Assembly: GCA_026398715.1 (NCBI GenBank)
Contig: JAPLSI010000222.1
Span: 1 to 15,335, forward strand
DNA length: 15,335 nt
DNA from: Gammaproteobacteria bacterium
GTDB taxonomy: Bacteria > Pseudomonadota > Gammaproteobacteria > Xanthomonadales > Xanthomonadaceae
Direction: 5' to 3'
Positions 1 through 7,203 of the stretch are shown in pieces. Position 1 is the stretch's first letter; every line of letters begins with the position of its first letter. The notes under the pieces are model-generated. The model did no database searches, was not told the origin of the DNA, and saw only the letters and a program-made list of their open reading frames with translations. The position numbers and the translations under genes were made by a program.

Positions 1-1509
1 GTGCACGTGATCGGCGTACCGCTGACGGAAATCTGCAACGCCGCCTACAGCGAGCCGAGGCAACGCCAGTTGTTCAAGAACATCGTCTATGTCGGCGCCC
101 TGTCGGCGCTGCTGGACATGGATGCCGCCGTCATCGAGAAATTGATCGGCGAACAGTACAAGTCCAAGCCCAAGCTGCTCGACTCCAACGTGCAGGCCCT
201 GCAGATGGGTCGCGAATACGTGCGGCAAAACCTGGCGCATCCGATTTCATTGCGGGTACGCCCTGCCGACGAAGTCGGCGACCGTATTTTCGTGGACGGC
301 AACAGTGCCGCGGCGCTGGGCTGCGTGTACGGGGGCGCCACCGTCTGCGCCTGGTACCCGATCACGCCGTCATCGTCCTGCGCCGAGGCGTTCCAGTCCT
401 ATTGCCAGAAGTTTCGCGTGGACAAGGCCACCGGCGAACACCTGTACGCCATTGTCCAGGCCGAAGATGAAATCGCCTCGATCGGCATGGTCGTTGGCGC
501 CGGCTGGAACGGCGCACGCGCCTTCACCGCCACCTCGGGCCCGGGCGTGTCGCTGATGACGGAGTTCCTCGGCCTGGCCTACATGGCCGAGATCCCGGTC
601 ACCATCATCAACGTCCAGCGCGGCGGCCCGTCCACCGGCATGCCCACGCGCACCCAGCAGGCCGATATCCTGAGTTGCGCCTACGCCTCGCACGGCGATA
701 CCAAGCACGTGTTGTTGTTCCCGCAGGACCCGCGCGAGTGTTTTGATTTCTCCGCCGCCGCGCTCGACCTGGCCGACCGGCTGCAGACGCCGATCTTCGT
801 CATGAGCGACCTGGACATCGGCATGAACCAGCGCCTGTGCGCGCCGTTCACTTGGGATGCGACGCGTGGTTTCGATCGCGGCAAGGTGATGACGGCCGAA
901 CAACTGGACTCTGGCAAGGAATTCGGCCGCTACCTCGACGTGGACGGCGACGGCATTCCCTATCGCACCTATCCCGCCACGCACCCGTCGAAAGGCAGTT
1001 ACTTCACGCGCGGCACCACCAAGGATGCCTATGCGCGCTATTCCGAAGCCGGACCCGACTACCTGTACAACGTGCATCGGCTGCTGAAGAAATTCGATAC
1101 GGCCAAGTCGCTGGTGCCGCAACCCGAACAACGCGATGCCGCGCAGGCGACCCGCTTCGGCGCGATCTATTTCGGATCGACCAGCCCGTCCATGGACGAG
1201 GCCGTCGCGGCGATGGAAGCGACCGGCATACACATTGACACGCTACGTGTCCGCGCCTTCCCGTTCCCGGACAGCGTGGCTGAATTCATCGCGGCACACG
1301 AAATGGTCTTCGTCGTCGAGCAAAACCGCGACGCCCAGTTGCGCAGCCTGCTGGTCAACGAATTCGGCATCGACCCCGCCCAGCTGACGCCCATCCTGCA
1401 TTACGACGGCACGCCCATCACCGCCCGCTTCATCGCGGCCGCCATTGCCCAGCGAATGCCTGCATCGGGGCCCGTCGCGGCGCCCGCGCACCCGGAGCCC
1501 CGGCCATGA
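1..1509 (+). CDS. korA: 2-oxoglutarate:ferredoxin oxidoreductase, alpha subunit (gamma-alpha fusion), 5'-partial
   Basis: This subunit works with KorB to decarboxylate 2-oxoglutarate oxidatively to succinyl-CoA, passing electrons to ferredoxin in the cytoplasm. The first ~75 residues are the end of the gamma (POR) domain, so the gene starts upstream of the window and the GTG at base 1 is not a reliable start. The alpha pyrimidine-binding domain begins near residue 95. It shows YPITPSS (119-125), EDE (155-157), the SGPG turn followed by a hydrophobic helix, and GGPSTGMPT (from 208), all typical of the family. A C-terminal transketolase-like domain (about 385-480, ending near FIAAAIAQ) and a short Ala/Pro-rich tail follow. 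The stop overlaps the korB start as ATGA, which indicates translational coupling. The family is clear. The exact oxoacid (2-oxoglutarate rather than pyruvate or a branched-chain acid) is inferred from this fused architecture and the KorB partner. Confidence 0.93.
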   Translation: MHVIGVPLTEICNAAYSEPRQRQLFKNIVYVGALSALLDMDAAVIEKLIGEQYKSKPKLLDSNVQALQMGREYVRQNLAHPISLRVRPADEVGDRIFVDGNSAAALGCVYGGATVCAWYPITPSSSCAEAFQSYCQKFRVDKATGEHLYAIVQAEDEIASIGMVVGAGWNGARAFTATSGPGVSLMTEFLGLAYMAEIPVTIINVQRGGPSTGMPTRTQQADILSCAYASHGDTKHVLLFPQDPRECFDFSAAALDLADRLQTPIFVMSDLDIGMNQRLCAPFTWDATRGFDRGKVMTAEQLDSGKEFGRYLDVDGDGIPYRTYPATHPSKGSYFTRGTTKDAYARYSEAGPDYLYNVHRLLKKFDTAKSLVPQPEQRDAAQATRFGAIYFGSTSPSMDEAVAAMEATGIHIDTLRVRAFPFPDSVAEFIAAHEMVFVVEQNRDAQLRSLLVNEFGIDPAQLTPILHYDGTPITARFIAAAIAQRMPASGPVAAPAHPEPRP

Positions 1510-2561
1510 CCTATATCGCGAAGCCCAAGCTGCATCATCCGTCGCTGACCACCAACAAGGCCTGCCACACGCGCCGCGACTACGAGGGCAAGATTTCCAC
1601 GCTGTGCGCCGGCTGCGGCCACGACTCGATTTCGGCGGCCATCATCCAGGCCTGCTTCGAGATGGACGTCGAGCCGCACAAGGTCGCCAAGCTGTCGGGC
1701 ATCGGCTGCAGCTCGAAGACGCCCGACTACTTCCTCGGCCAGTCGCACGGATTCAATACCGTGCACGGCCGCATGCCTTCCGTGCTGACCGGCGCCAACC
1801 TGGCCAACCGCGAACTGCTGTACCTCGGCGTGTCGGGCGACGGCGATTCCGCGTCCATCGGCATCGGCCAGTTCGTGCATGTGATGCGGCGTGGCGTGAA
1901 CATGGTCTACATCGTCGAGAACAACGGCGTGTACGGCCTGACCAAGGGCCAGTTCTCGGCGACCGCCGACCAGGGCTCCACGTCCAAGAAGGGCGTGGTC
2001 AATGCCGAAACGCCCATCGACATGGTCAGCTTGGCCCTGCAGATGGGCGCCACCTTCGTGGCGCGCAGCTTCTCGGGCGACAAGCGCCAGTTGGTTCCGT
2101 TGATCAAGGCAGCCATCGCGCACAAGGGCGCGGCCTTCCTGGATGTCATCAGCCCCTGCGTGGCTTTCAACAACCACCCGGGCAGCACCAAGAGCTACGA
2201 CTACGTGCGCGAACACAACGAAGCGGTCAACCGCATCGACGTCATCGCCGCCCGGCAGGAAATCGTGGTGGACTTCGCCGAGGGCGAACTGGTGGAGGTC
2301 GAACAGCACGACGGCAGCGTGCTGCGCCTGCGCAAGTTGAATGCGGACTACGACCCCAGCAACCGGATCGCCGCGATGAACTTCATCCAGCAACACCACG
2401 CCATCGGTGAAGTAGTGACCGGCCTGCTCTATGTCGATCCGGATGCGGTCGACCTTCACCAGCACCTCAACACCAGCGCCACGCCCTTCAACCGGCTGGA
2501 GGCCGGGCAGCTTTGTCCCGGCCCCGAGGTCCTGGAGCGTTTGAACGCCGCCCTGCGCTAG
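1506..2561 (+). CDS. korB: 2-oxoglutarate:ferredoxin oxidoreductase, beta subunit
   Basis: KorB binds thiamine diphosphate and an iron-sulfur cluster and completes the KorAB enzyme that makes succinyl-CoA and reduced ferredoxin. The 351-residue length is normal for the family. Cys34 and Cys37 in CAGCGH, Cys68 in GIGCSSK and Cys218 in ISPCVAFN fit the four cluster ligands. The thiamine/Mg site is visible as GDGDS (111-115) followed by NNGVYGLTKGQ (from 139). The ATG at 1506 overlaps the korA TGA, so the pair is one operon. The gene ends in TAG at 2559-2561, which shows that TAG is a normal stop in this genome and matters for the pnp entry. A 62-base gap with a possible promoter separates it from the kinase gene downstream. 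Confidence 0.94.
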   Translation: MTYIAKPKLHHPSLTTNKACHTRRDYEGKISTLCAGCGHDSISAAIIQACFEMDVEPHKVAKLSGIGCSSKTPDYFLGQSHGFNTVHGRMPSVLTGANLANRELLYLGVSGDGDSASIGIGQFVHVMRRGVNMVYIVENNGVYGLTKGQFSATADQGSTSKKGVVNAETPIDMVSLALQMGATFVARSFSGDKRQLVPLIKAAIAHKGAAFLDVISPCVAFNNHPGSTKSYDYVREHNEAVNRIDVIAARQEIVVDFAEGELVEVEQHDGSVLRLRKLNADYDPSNRIAAMNFIQQHHAIGEVVTGLLYVDPDAVDLHQHLNTSATPFNRLEAGQLCPGPEVLERLNAALR

Positions 2562-2587
2562 GCCGTCCTGCCTGCAGGGCAACGTTG

Positions 2588-2593
2588 TATAGT
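2588..2593 (+). promoter_or_regulatory. possible -10 box for the kinase gene
   Basis: TATAGT lies in the short gap after korB and would place a transcript start near base 2600, about 24 bases before the proposed GTG start of the kinase. No convincing -35 box is seen 16-18 bases upstream. This is a pattern match only, but it agrees with a start near 2621-2627 rather than at the ATG at 2513. Confidence 0.35.
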
Positions 2594-2623
2594 CTTTGCA
2601 GTCGCCCCCTACGGACACTGCTG

Positions 2624-4966
2624 GTGTTGGAAATCCCCGGCTACAGCATCCAACGCATCATCGGCCATGGTGGCATGGCCACGGTCTACCTTGCCGTGCA
2701 GGAGTCGCTGGGACGCGAAGTCGCATTGAAGGTGTTGCTGCCATCGCTGGCCAAGGACCCGGTCGCCACCGAACGCTTCCTGCGCGAGGCTCGTTTCGCC
2801 GCGCAGCTGCACCATCCCAATATCGTCGCCATCCACGATGTTGGCGTGCACGAGGGTAGTCCCTACATGGCGATGGGCTACGAGCCCGGCGGAACGATCG
2901 CGAACCTGATCGAAGGCCGCGAGGACCCGCGTTTCGCCCTGCGCGTGGTCCGCGACATCGCCGGCGCACTCGACTACGCGCACGGCAAGGGCGTCGTGCA
3001 TCGCGACGTGAAGCCGGAAAACATCCTTCGTCGCCTCGACGGCAGCTGCGTGCTGTCCGATTTCGGCATCGCCCACGCCCTGGCCACGCAGACCGGGCTG
3101 ACCACCGAAGGCAGCAGCATCGGCACCCCGCACTACATGAGCCCCGAACAACTGCGCGGCGAAAAAGTGGATGGTCGCGCCGATTTGTACAGCCTGGGCG
3201 TGGTCTTCTATCAATTGTTGACCGGCCACCTGCCCTACCAGGGCACCGACGGCTGGGCGATCGGCATGCAGCACATCAGTGCACCCATCCCACGCCTGCC
3301 CGAACACCTGGGATACCTGCAGCCCCTGGTGGACGCCTTGCTCGCCAAGGACCCCGCCCACCGGGTGCAGACCGGCGGCGACCTGGTGCGCCGCGTCGAG
3401 GCGGCCATTTCAGGCAACCAGCCGCTGGTTTCCGATTCGCAGATAGACCTGCGCAGCCAGCCCGCGCGACGCAGCAGCTGGCTGATCGCGCTGCCCATCG
3501 GCGTAATCGTCATCGCGACGATGATGTTCATGGAAAACCGCGAGAACAAGCGCGTGGCGCTCGCCGCGGCGGCCGTGGTCGCTGCCGACATGCAAGGCGC
3601 CGGGAAGCCCTCCATCGCCGTGCTGCCGCTGGCGGACATGAGCGAAGGCAAGGACCAGGAATATTTTTCCGACGGCCTGTCGGAGGAACTCATCAACCTG
3701 CTCGCGCAGGTCCCGGAACTGCAGGTGGTCGGCCGCACCTCCGCCTTCAGCTTCAAGGGCAAGAACCAGGACCTGAAGGACATCGGCCGGAAGCTCGGCG
3801 TCACCAACCTGCTGGAAGGCAGCGTGCGCAAGACCGGCGACAAGGTCCGGATCACGGTGCAGCTGATCAATGCGCAGACCGGATTCCACTTGTGGTCGCA
3901 GACCTACGACCGCGACTTGACCGATGTCTACGCCGTACAGGACGAAATCGCGGCAGCCGTGGTATCGGCGCTGAAGCTGGAATTGCTCGCGGACGCGACG
4001 CCCGCGGCGCATCGCGCGGTGAATCCCCAGGCTTACACCGCGTTCCTGCGCGCGCGGCAGATCAAGTCGCGTGGCACGCCCGATACCGCGCGCGAAGGCG
4101 TCGAGGCGCTGCAGGAGGTGATCCGGCTCGATCCGGGGTTTGCCGCGGCGCATGCGCAACTCGCGGTCAGCCAGGGCTGGGCCGCCGACTATGCACAAAC
4201 GCCGGCAGACGTTGCCGAACTCCAGCGTCGCGCGCTTGCGGCCGCCGACAAGGCGATCGAACTGGATCCCAATCTCGCCGACGGTTACTGGGCCCGCGGC
4301 AACTTGCGGGCCACGGTCACATGGGACTGGGAAGGCGCGCGATCCGACTTCCAGAAAGCAGTCGCGCTCAATCCCGGCGATGCCCGGATCCTGCAAGGCT
4401 ACGGCGCCCTGCTCGCATCACTGGGGCGCCTGCCCGAAGCCATCGAGACGACGCGCAAGGCAGCGGAAGCAGAACCCCTGCTGTTCTCCGTATGGCAGGC
4501 GCTGGGCTACTACCAGGAAGGCGCGGGACAACTCGACCAGGCCCGGCTTTCGCAGGAACGCGCGCTTGCCCTGAAGCCGAAATTCCCGTTCGTGCATTTC
4601 CGCCTGGGCGTGATCGACCTGCAACAGCACCAACCGAAGAATGCCGCGCGCGCCTTCGCGGCATCGGGCTACGAGCCTTTGCAGTTGCTGGGCGCGGCAC
4701 TGGCCGAACATGACCTTCGCCGCGGCTCGGAGTCGCAGCACGCCCTGGATGCGTTGATCAGGGACTACGGCCACAACGCCGCCTACCAGGTCGCGCAGGC
4801 CTATGCGTGGCGCGGGCAGAAGGACGAAGCGTTCCAGTGGCTCGACCGCGCCTTCGCGCAACGCGACGGCGGCCTGGCGGAAGTGAAATACGATCCACTG
4901 CTGCGCAGCCTGCGCAAGGACCCGCGCTACCGCGAACTGCTCGGCAAGATGGGCCTGCCGCAGTAA
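2624..4966 (+). CDS. membrane-anchored Ser/Thr protein kinase with TolB-like domain and TPR repeats
   Basis: The N-terminal ~280 residues are a Hanks-type kinase: glycine loop GHGGMATVY (14-22), Lys36 in VALK, HRDVKPEN (126-133), DFG (146-148), and GTPHYMSPEQ after a Thr/Ser-rich activation loop. A proline-poor hydrophobic segment at about 286-304 is a single membrane span. Residues ~328-450 match the TolB N-terminal/FlgO-like domain seen in adenylate-cyclase-like proteins (IAVLPLADMS... EYFSDGLSEEL), and the remainder to residue 780 is TPR-like helical repeats. The kinase should face the cytoplasm and the rest the periplasm. The frame stays open back to an ATG at 2513, but that lies inside korB and gives a low-complexity Arg/Pro leader. 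GTG 2624 (or CTG 2621, TTG 2627) starts just before the kinase fold (LEIPGYSIQRIIG). No clear ribosome site helps decide. Targets are unknown. Confidence 0.88.
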   Translation: MLEIPGYSIQRIIGHGGMATVYLAVQESLGREVALKVLLPSLAKDPVATERFLREARFAAQLHHPNIVAIHDVGVHEGSPYMAMGYEPGGTIANLIEGREDPRFALRVVRDIAGALDYAHGKGVVHRDVKPENILRRLDGSCVLSDFGIAHALATQTGLTTEGSSIGTPHYMSPEQLRGEKVDGRADLYSLGVVFYQLLTGHLPYQGTDGWAIGMQHISAPIPRLPEHLGYLQPLVDALLAKDPAHRVQTGGDLVRRVEAAISGNQPLVSDSQIDLRSQPARRSSWLIALPIGVIVIATMMFMENRENKRVALAAAAVVAADMQGAGKPSIAVLPLADMSEGKDQEYFSDGLSEELINLLAQVPELQVVGRTSAFSFKGKNQDLKDIGRKLGVTNLLEGSVRKTGDKVRITVQLINAQTGFHLWSQTYDRDLTDVYAVQDEIAAAVVSALKLELLADATPAAHRAVNPQAYTAFLRARQIKSRGTPDTAREGVEALQEVIRLDPGFAAAHAQLAVSQGWAADYAQTPADVAELQRRALAAADKAIELDPNLADGYWARGNLRATVTWDWEGARSDFQKAVALNPGDARILQGYGALLASLGRLPEAIETTRKAAEAEPLLFSVWQALGYYQEGAGQLDQARLSQERALALKPKFPFVHFRLGVIDLQQHQPKNAARAFAASGYEPLQLLGAALAEHDLRRGSESQHALDALIRDYGHNAAYQVAQAYAWRGQKDEAFQWLDRAFAQRDGGLAEVKYDPLLRSLRKDPRYRELLGKMGLPQ

Positions 4967-4972
4967 TCGGGC

Positions 4973-5428
4973 TCAGGGTTTCGCGCCGGCCTGCGGCCTC
5001 GGCCACGGCCACCAGCCGCGTCCCGTCATCGCATACCGGTCGGCCGCCTGCTCAAAACGGTTCGATGCCGACACGCCGCCAAAGGCGAAATACAGCGGCA
5101 CGAACAAGGGCCCCAACACCAGGTACTGGTATACATGCGCGCGCTCGTGGTCGCCGATGCGTACGCAATCGTCGCCGCCATGGGCGCGACAGGCATAGGT
5201 GGGCGCTGTTTCGTCCAGGCTCTTGCCGGTGTGCAGGATGACGTTGCCCAAAGTCAGCGCACCGCCGGGACCGAAAGGCACGTGGTGGAAGACCAGGGCG
5301 CCATCGGAGAACTTCGCGCGCGCGCCCAGCGCCAACGCAGCCATTCCGGCGACCATGCCCGCCAGCGTGTAAGGGCTGGCCCAGACCGCGCCAATTCCCT
5401 GCACAAGGCCCAATGCGAATCGATTCAA
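4973..5428 (-). CDS. small membrane-associated protein with HExxH zincin-like motif
   Basis: With a TTG start at 5428 this is a 151-residue protein. The TTG shares three bases with the RpiR stop (TTGA) and has a GGGGAG ribosome site about 8 bases upstream. The frame is open upstream to 5623, but only inside rpiR, so that extension is rejected. A hydrophobic segment (about 19-34) precedes a short domain. HERAH at 94-98 is an HExxH metal-binding motif, followed by a hydrophobic stretch (VLGPLFVPLYFAF, about 104-116) and FEQAAD, with Glu126 a possible third zinc ligand. I recall a family of uncharacterised proteins with this HExxH...GPLFVP pattern. Peptidase activity is inference. It ends 6 bases from the converging kinase stop. 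Its coupling to the regulator gene suggests co-expression, but its role is unknown. Confidence 0.7.
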   Translation of the reverse strand: MNRFALGLVQGIGAVWASPYTLAGMVAGMAALALGARAKFSDGALVFHHVPFGPGGALTLGNVILHTGKSLDETAPTYACRAHGGDDCVRIGDHERAHVYQYLVLGPLFVPLYFAFGGVSASNRFEQAADRYAMTGRGWWPWPRPQAGAKP

Positions 5429-6285
5429 GGCTGCCGCTCCCCGCCGAGCATCGTTTCCAGTTCCTCGATGCGGCGCCGGCTCTTGTCCCAACCCTGCCGG
5501 CTCACTTCGGCCAGCAACCATTCCGACAAGGCCATCAAGGCGGTGCTCGAATCCCAGACCGAAGGCACCGCCACGCGCGCCGACAGCACATGGGTGGCGA
5601 CCCGGACGATGGGCGATAGCCATTGGTCGGTAAGCAGCACGATGCGCACCTGTCGCGCCGCCGCCGCGTGCGCGAGCCGCTGCAGGCTGGCCTGGTATCG
5701 ACGGATGTCGAATATGACCAGTACGTCGCGCTTGCCCATGTCCAGCAGCTGGTCGCGCCAGTTGGATTCCTGTTCCTGCATGTGGCTCACGCCCGGCCGC
5801 AGGATGCGCAATTGCACCGACAGGTACAGGGCCAGCGCGTCGGTGAAACGACCACCGATCAGGTGGATGCGAAGTCGCGGGTCGGACACCAGCCGCACGA
5901 TGTCGTCGAACTCGCCAGGCGGGACGCCGGCAAAGGTTTCCTGCAGGTTGCGAAGGATCGCATCGGAGAATCCGGCATGCGCCGGCTCCGGTTTGCCTGA
6001 CCGGGCCTTGCGAACCGGCGACGGCTGCTTGGCCAGGGGCGAACTGAGCTGCGCGGAAAGCTCGTCCCGCAGGCTGCGCTGGAAAGCGAGGTAGGACGCA
6101 AACCCGAGCCGCCCCACCAGGCGCAGCACCGTCGGCGGGCTGACCCCGACGGCGCGTGCCAGGTGGGTGGCGCTCTGCAGGCCCGCCACCGGGTATTCGG
6201 CCAGCAGTTGGTGTGCGACCCGCCGTTCTGTCGCCGGAAAACCATCCAGGCCGTCACGCAGGCGTTCCACTATGGTCTGGCCCAT
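5425..6285 (-). CDS. RpiR/MurR-family transcriptional regulator (HTH plus SIS domain)
   Basis: This is a DNA-binding regulator of 286 residues, normal for the family. Helices with ATERRVAHQLL (18-28) lead into the RpiR helix-turn-helix at about 36-62 (HLARAVGVSPPTVLRLVGRLGF). A C-terminal SIS ligand-binding fold runs from about residue 140 (LIGGRFTDA, Gly144-Gly145) to 265. The ATG at 6285 is preferred because GGAG lies 5 bases upstream; a TTG at 6303 would add six residues without a better site. It is transcribed away from the gamma-glutamylation operon, and two palindromes lie in the shared upstream gap, so it most likely controls that operon and itself. SIS domains of this family usually sense phosphosugars; here the effector may be an intermediate of the amine pathway, which is inference. 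Confidence 0.9.
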   Translation of the reverse strand: MGQTIVERLRDGLDGFPATERRVAHQLLAEYPVAGLQSATHLARAVGVSPPTVLRLVGRLGFASYLAFQRSLRDELSAQLSSPLAKQPSPVRKARSGKPEPAHAGFSDAILRNLQETFAGVPPGEFDDIVRLVSDPRLRIHLIGGRFTDALALYLSVQLRILRPGVSHMQEQESNWRDQLLDMGKRDVLVIFDIRRYQASLQRLAHAAAARQVRIVLLTDQWLSPIVRVATHVLSARVAVPSVWDSSTALMALSEWLLAEVSRQGWDKSRRRIEELETMLGGERQP

Positions 6286-6304
6286 CGCTGCTCCATGGAT
6301 CAAC

Positions 6305-6310
6305 TTGACA
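6305..6310 (+). promoter_or_regulatory. perfect -35-like hexamer TTGACA in the divergent region
   Basis: TTGACA matches the sigma-70 -35 consensus, but no good -10 box follows at 16-18 bases. The nearest candidate, TTAGAG at 6325-6330, is only 14 bases away. It may belong to a repressed or activator-dependent promoter, or be a chance match. Confidence 0.25.
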
Positions 6311-6322
6311 ACCTGAACAGTT

Positions 6323-6338
6323 TGTTAGAGCTTTAACA
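6323..6338. promoter_or_regulatory. putative operator 1 (imperfect 16-bp palindrome)
   Basis: TGTTAGAGCTTTAACA is symmetrical apart from one mismatched pair (bases 6 and 11 of the element). It shares the outer TGTWA/TWACA arms and 16-bp length with the perfect palindrome at 6362-6377. Its position between the divergent regulator and catabolic operon, and the similarity to TGTAA...TTACA sites known for the RpiR-family regulator HexR, make it a likely binding site for the neighbouring RpiR protein. Confidence 0.55.
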
Positions 6339-6349
6339 CCGCAAGTGAC

Positions 6350-7186
6350 ATGAAACACCGCTGTAATAATTATTACAACTGGTTTTCGGGAAATCACGCT
6401 ATCGCCCCCCAGCTCGCCAGCGCCGAATTGGCATTGAAGAACCCGCCCGTGGCGGTGCGAAACCTGCACGGCCGCGGCCCGGTGGTCCTGATCTGCGAGC
6501 ATGCCAGTCGCTTCATTCCGGATTCGTACGAGGCGCTCGGGCTGTCTGCGCAGGACCAGGCCAGGCACATCGCCTGGGACATCGGCGCGCTGGGCCTGGC
6601 AGATGAGCTTTCCGAAATGCTCGACGCGCCGCTCGTGCACGCCACCTACTCGCGGCTGCTGCTGGACTTGAACCGGCCCATCGACGCTCCTGACTCCATC
6701 GTCGAGACCAGCGAAGGCACGCCGATACCCGGAAACATCGGAATCGACCTTTCGCAACGCGAGCTGAGGCAGCGGCAGATCTACGCCCCGTTCCATGCCG
6801 AACTCGACGCGCTGGTGGATAGGCGCATCGCGTCGGGACTGCCGACCTGCGTGGTATCCATCCACTCGTTCACCCCGCGCTACCACGGCGTTGACCGCCC
6901 CTGGCACGTAGGCGTCATCTCCCGGAACGACCGGTCGCTGGCTGATGCCTTGCTGGCTGCGCTTCGCGCCGAACCGGGACTGTGCGTCGGCGACAACCTG
7001 CCCTATGGTCCGCAGGATGGCGTGTACCACAGCCTTGAACGCCACGGCGAAGCGCGCGGCCTGCGCGGCGCGATGGTCGAGGTCCGCAATGATTTGCTCG
7101 ACGATGCCCCATCGCGAAGGCGATGGGCCCAGACATTGCGCAGGACGATCGAATCGGCGCTGCGCGAAATTGCAGCCACAAGCTGA
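6350..7186 (+). CDS. N-formylglutamate amidohydrolase-family hydrolase, probable gamma-glutamyl-amide hydrolase
   Basis: The protein belongs to the N-formylglutamate amidohydrolase family (PF05013), zinc-type enzymes that cleave an amide on glutamate. Visible family blocks are CEHAS (49-53), SRLLLDLNRP (Asp106, Arg109), SIHSFTP (His172) and EVRNDLL (Glu244), numbered from the ATG at 6350. That ATG has a weak ribosome site, the first ~35 residues are not family-like, and a perfect palindrome lies inside them. TTG 6428 or 6434, or GTG 6449 or 6455, may be the true start. No histidine-utilisation (hut) genes are nearby. It is first in an operon with a gamma-glutamyl ligase, two dehydrogenases and a permease, so I infer that it hydrolyses the final gamma-glutamyl intermediate and regenerates glutamate. 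An ordinary formylglutamate deformylase remains the alternative. Confidence 0.85.
   Translation: MKHRCNNYYNWFSGNHAIAPQLASAELALKNPPVAVRNLHGRGPVVLICEHASRFIPDSYEALGLSAQDQARHIAWDIGALGLADELSEMLDAPLVHATYSRLLLDLNRPIDAPDSIVETSEGTPIPGNIGIDLSQRELRQRQIYAPFHAELDALVDRRIASGLPTCVVSIHSFTPRYHGVDRPWHVGVISRNDRSLADALLAALRAEPGLCVGDNLPYGPQDGVYHSLERHGEARGLRGAMVEVRNDLLDDAPSRRRWAQTLRRTIESALREIAATS
6362..6377. promoter_or_regulatory. putative operator 2 (perfect 16-bp palindrome)
   Basis: TGTAATAATTATTACA is a perfect inverted repeat in an otherwise GC-rich region. Its centre is 39 bp from the centre of operator 1. Because it is symmetrical, each strand also reads TGTAATAAT, which resembles an extended -10 element, so a bound regulator could block RNA polymerase in both directions. 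It falls within codons 5-10 if the hydrolase gene starts at 6350, which argues for a later start of that gene. Confidence 0.65.
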
Positions 7187-7203
7187 CCAGCCAGGAAACA
7201 GCG

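Noticed and set aside
2562..2587. The CCTGCAGG palindrome (2571-2578) as a terminator for korAB
   Set aside because: The stem would be too short to hold a loop and no T run follows.
1401..2618. 405-codon open frame on the minus strand opposite korB
   Set aside because: Same kind of shadow; the plus-strand frame is a certain gene with all its cofactor ligands.
2513..2623. Extension of the kinase to an ATG inside korB
   Set aside because: The added 37 residues are Arg/Pro/Ala-rich, overlap korB by 49 bases, and precede the usual start of the kinase fold.
5429..5623. Extension of the HExxH protein upstream into the regulator gene
   Set aside because: It lies wholly within the RpiR coding region in another frame and has no family features; the TTG at 5428 has a ribosome site.
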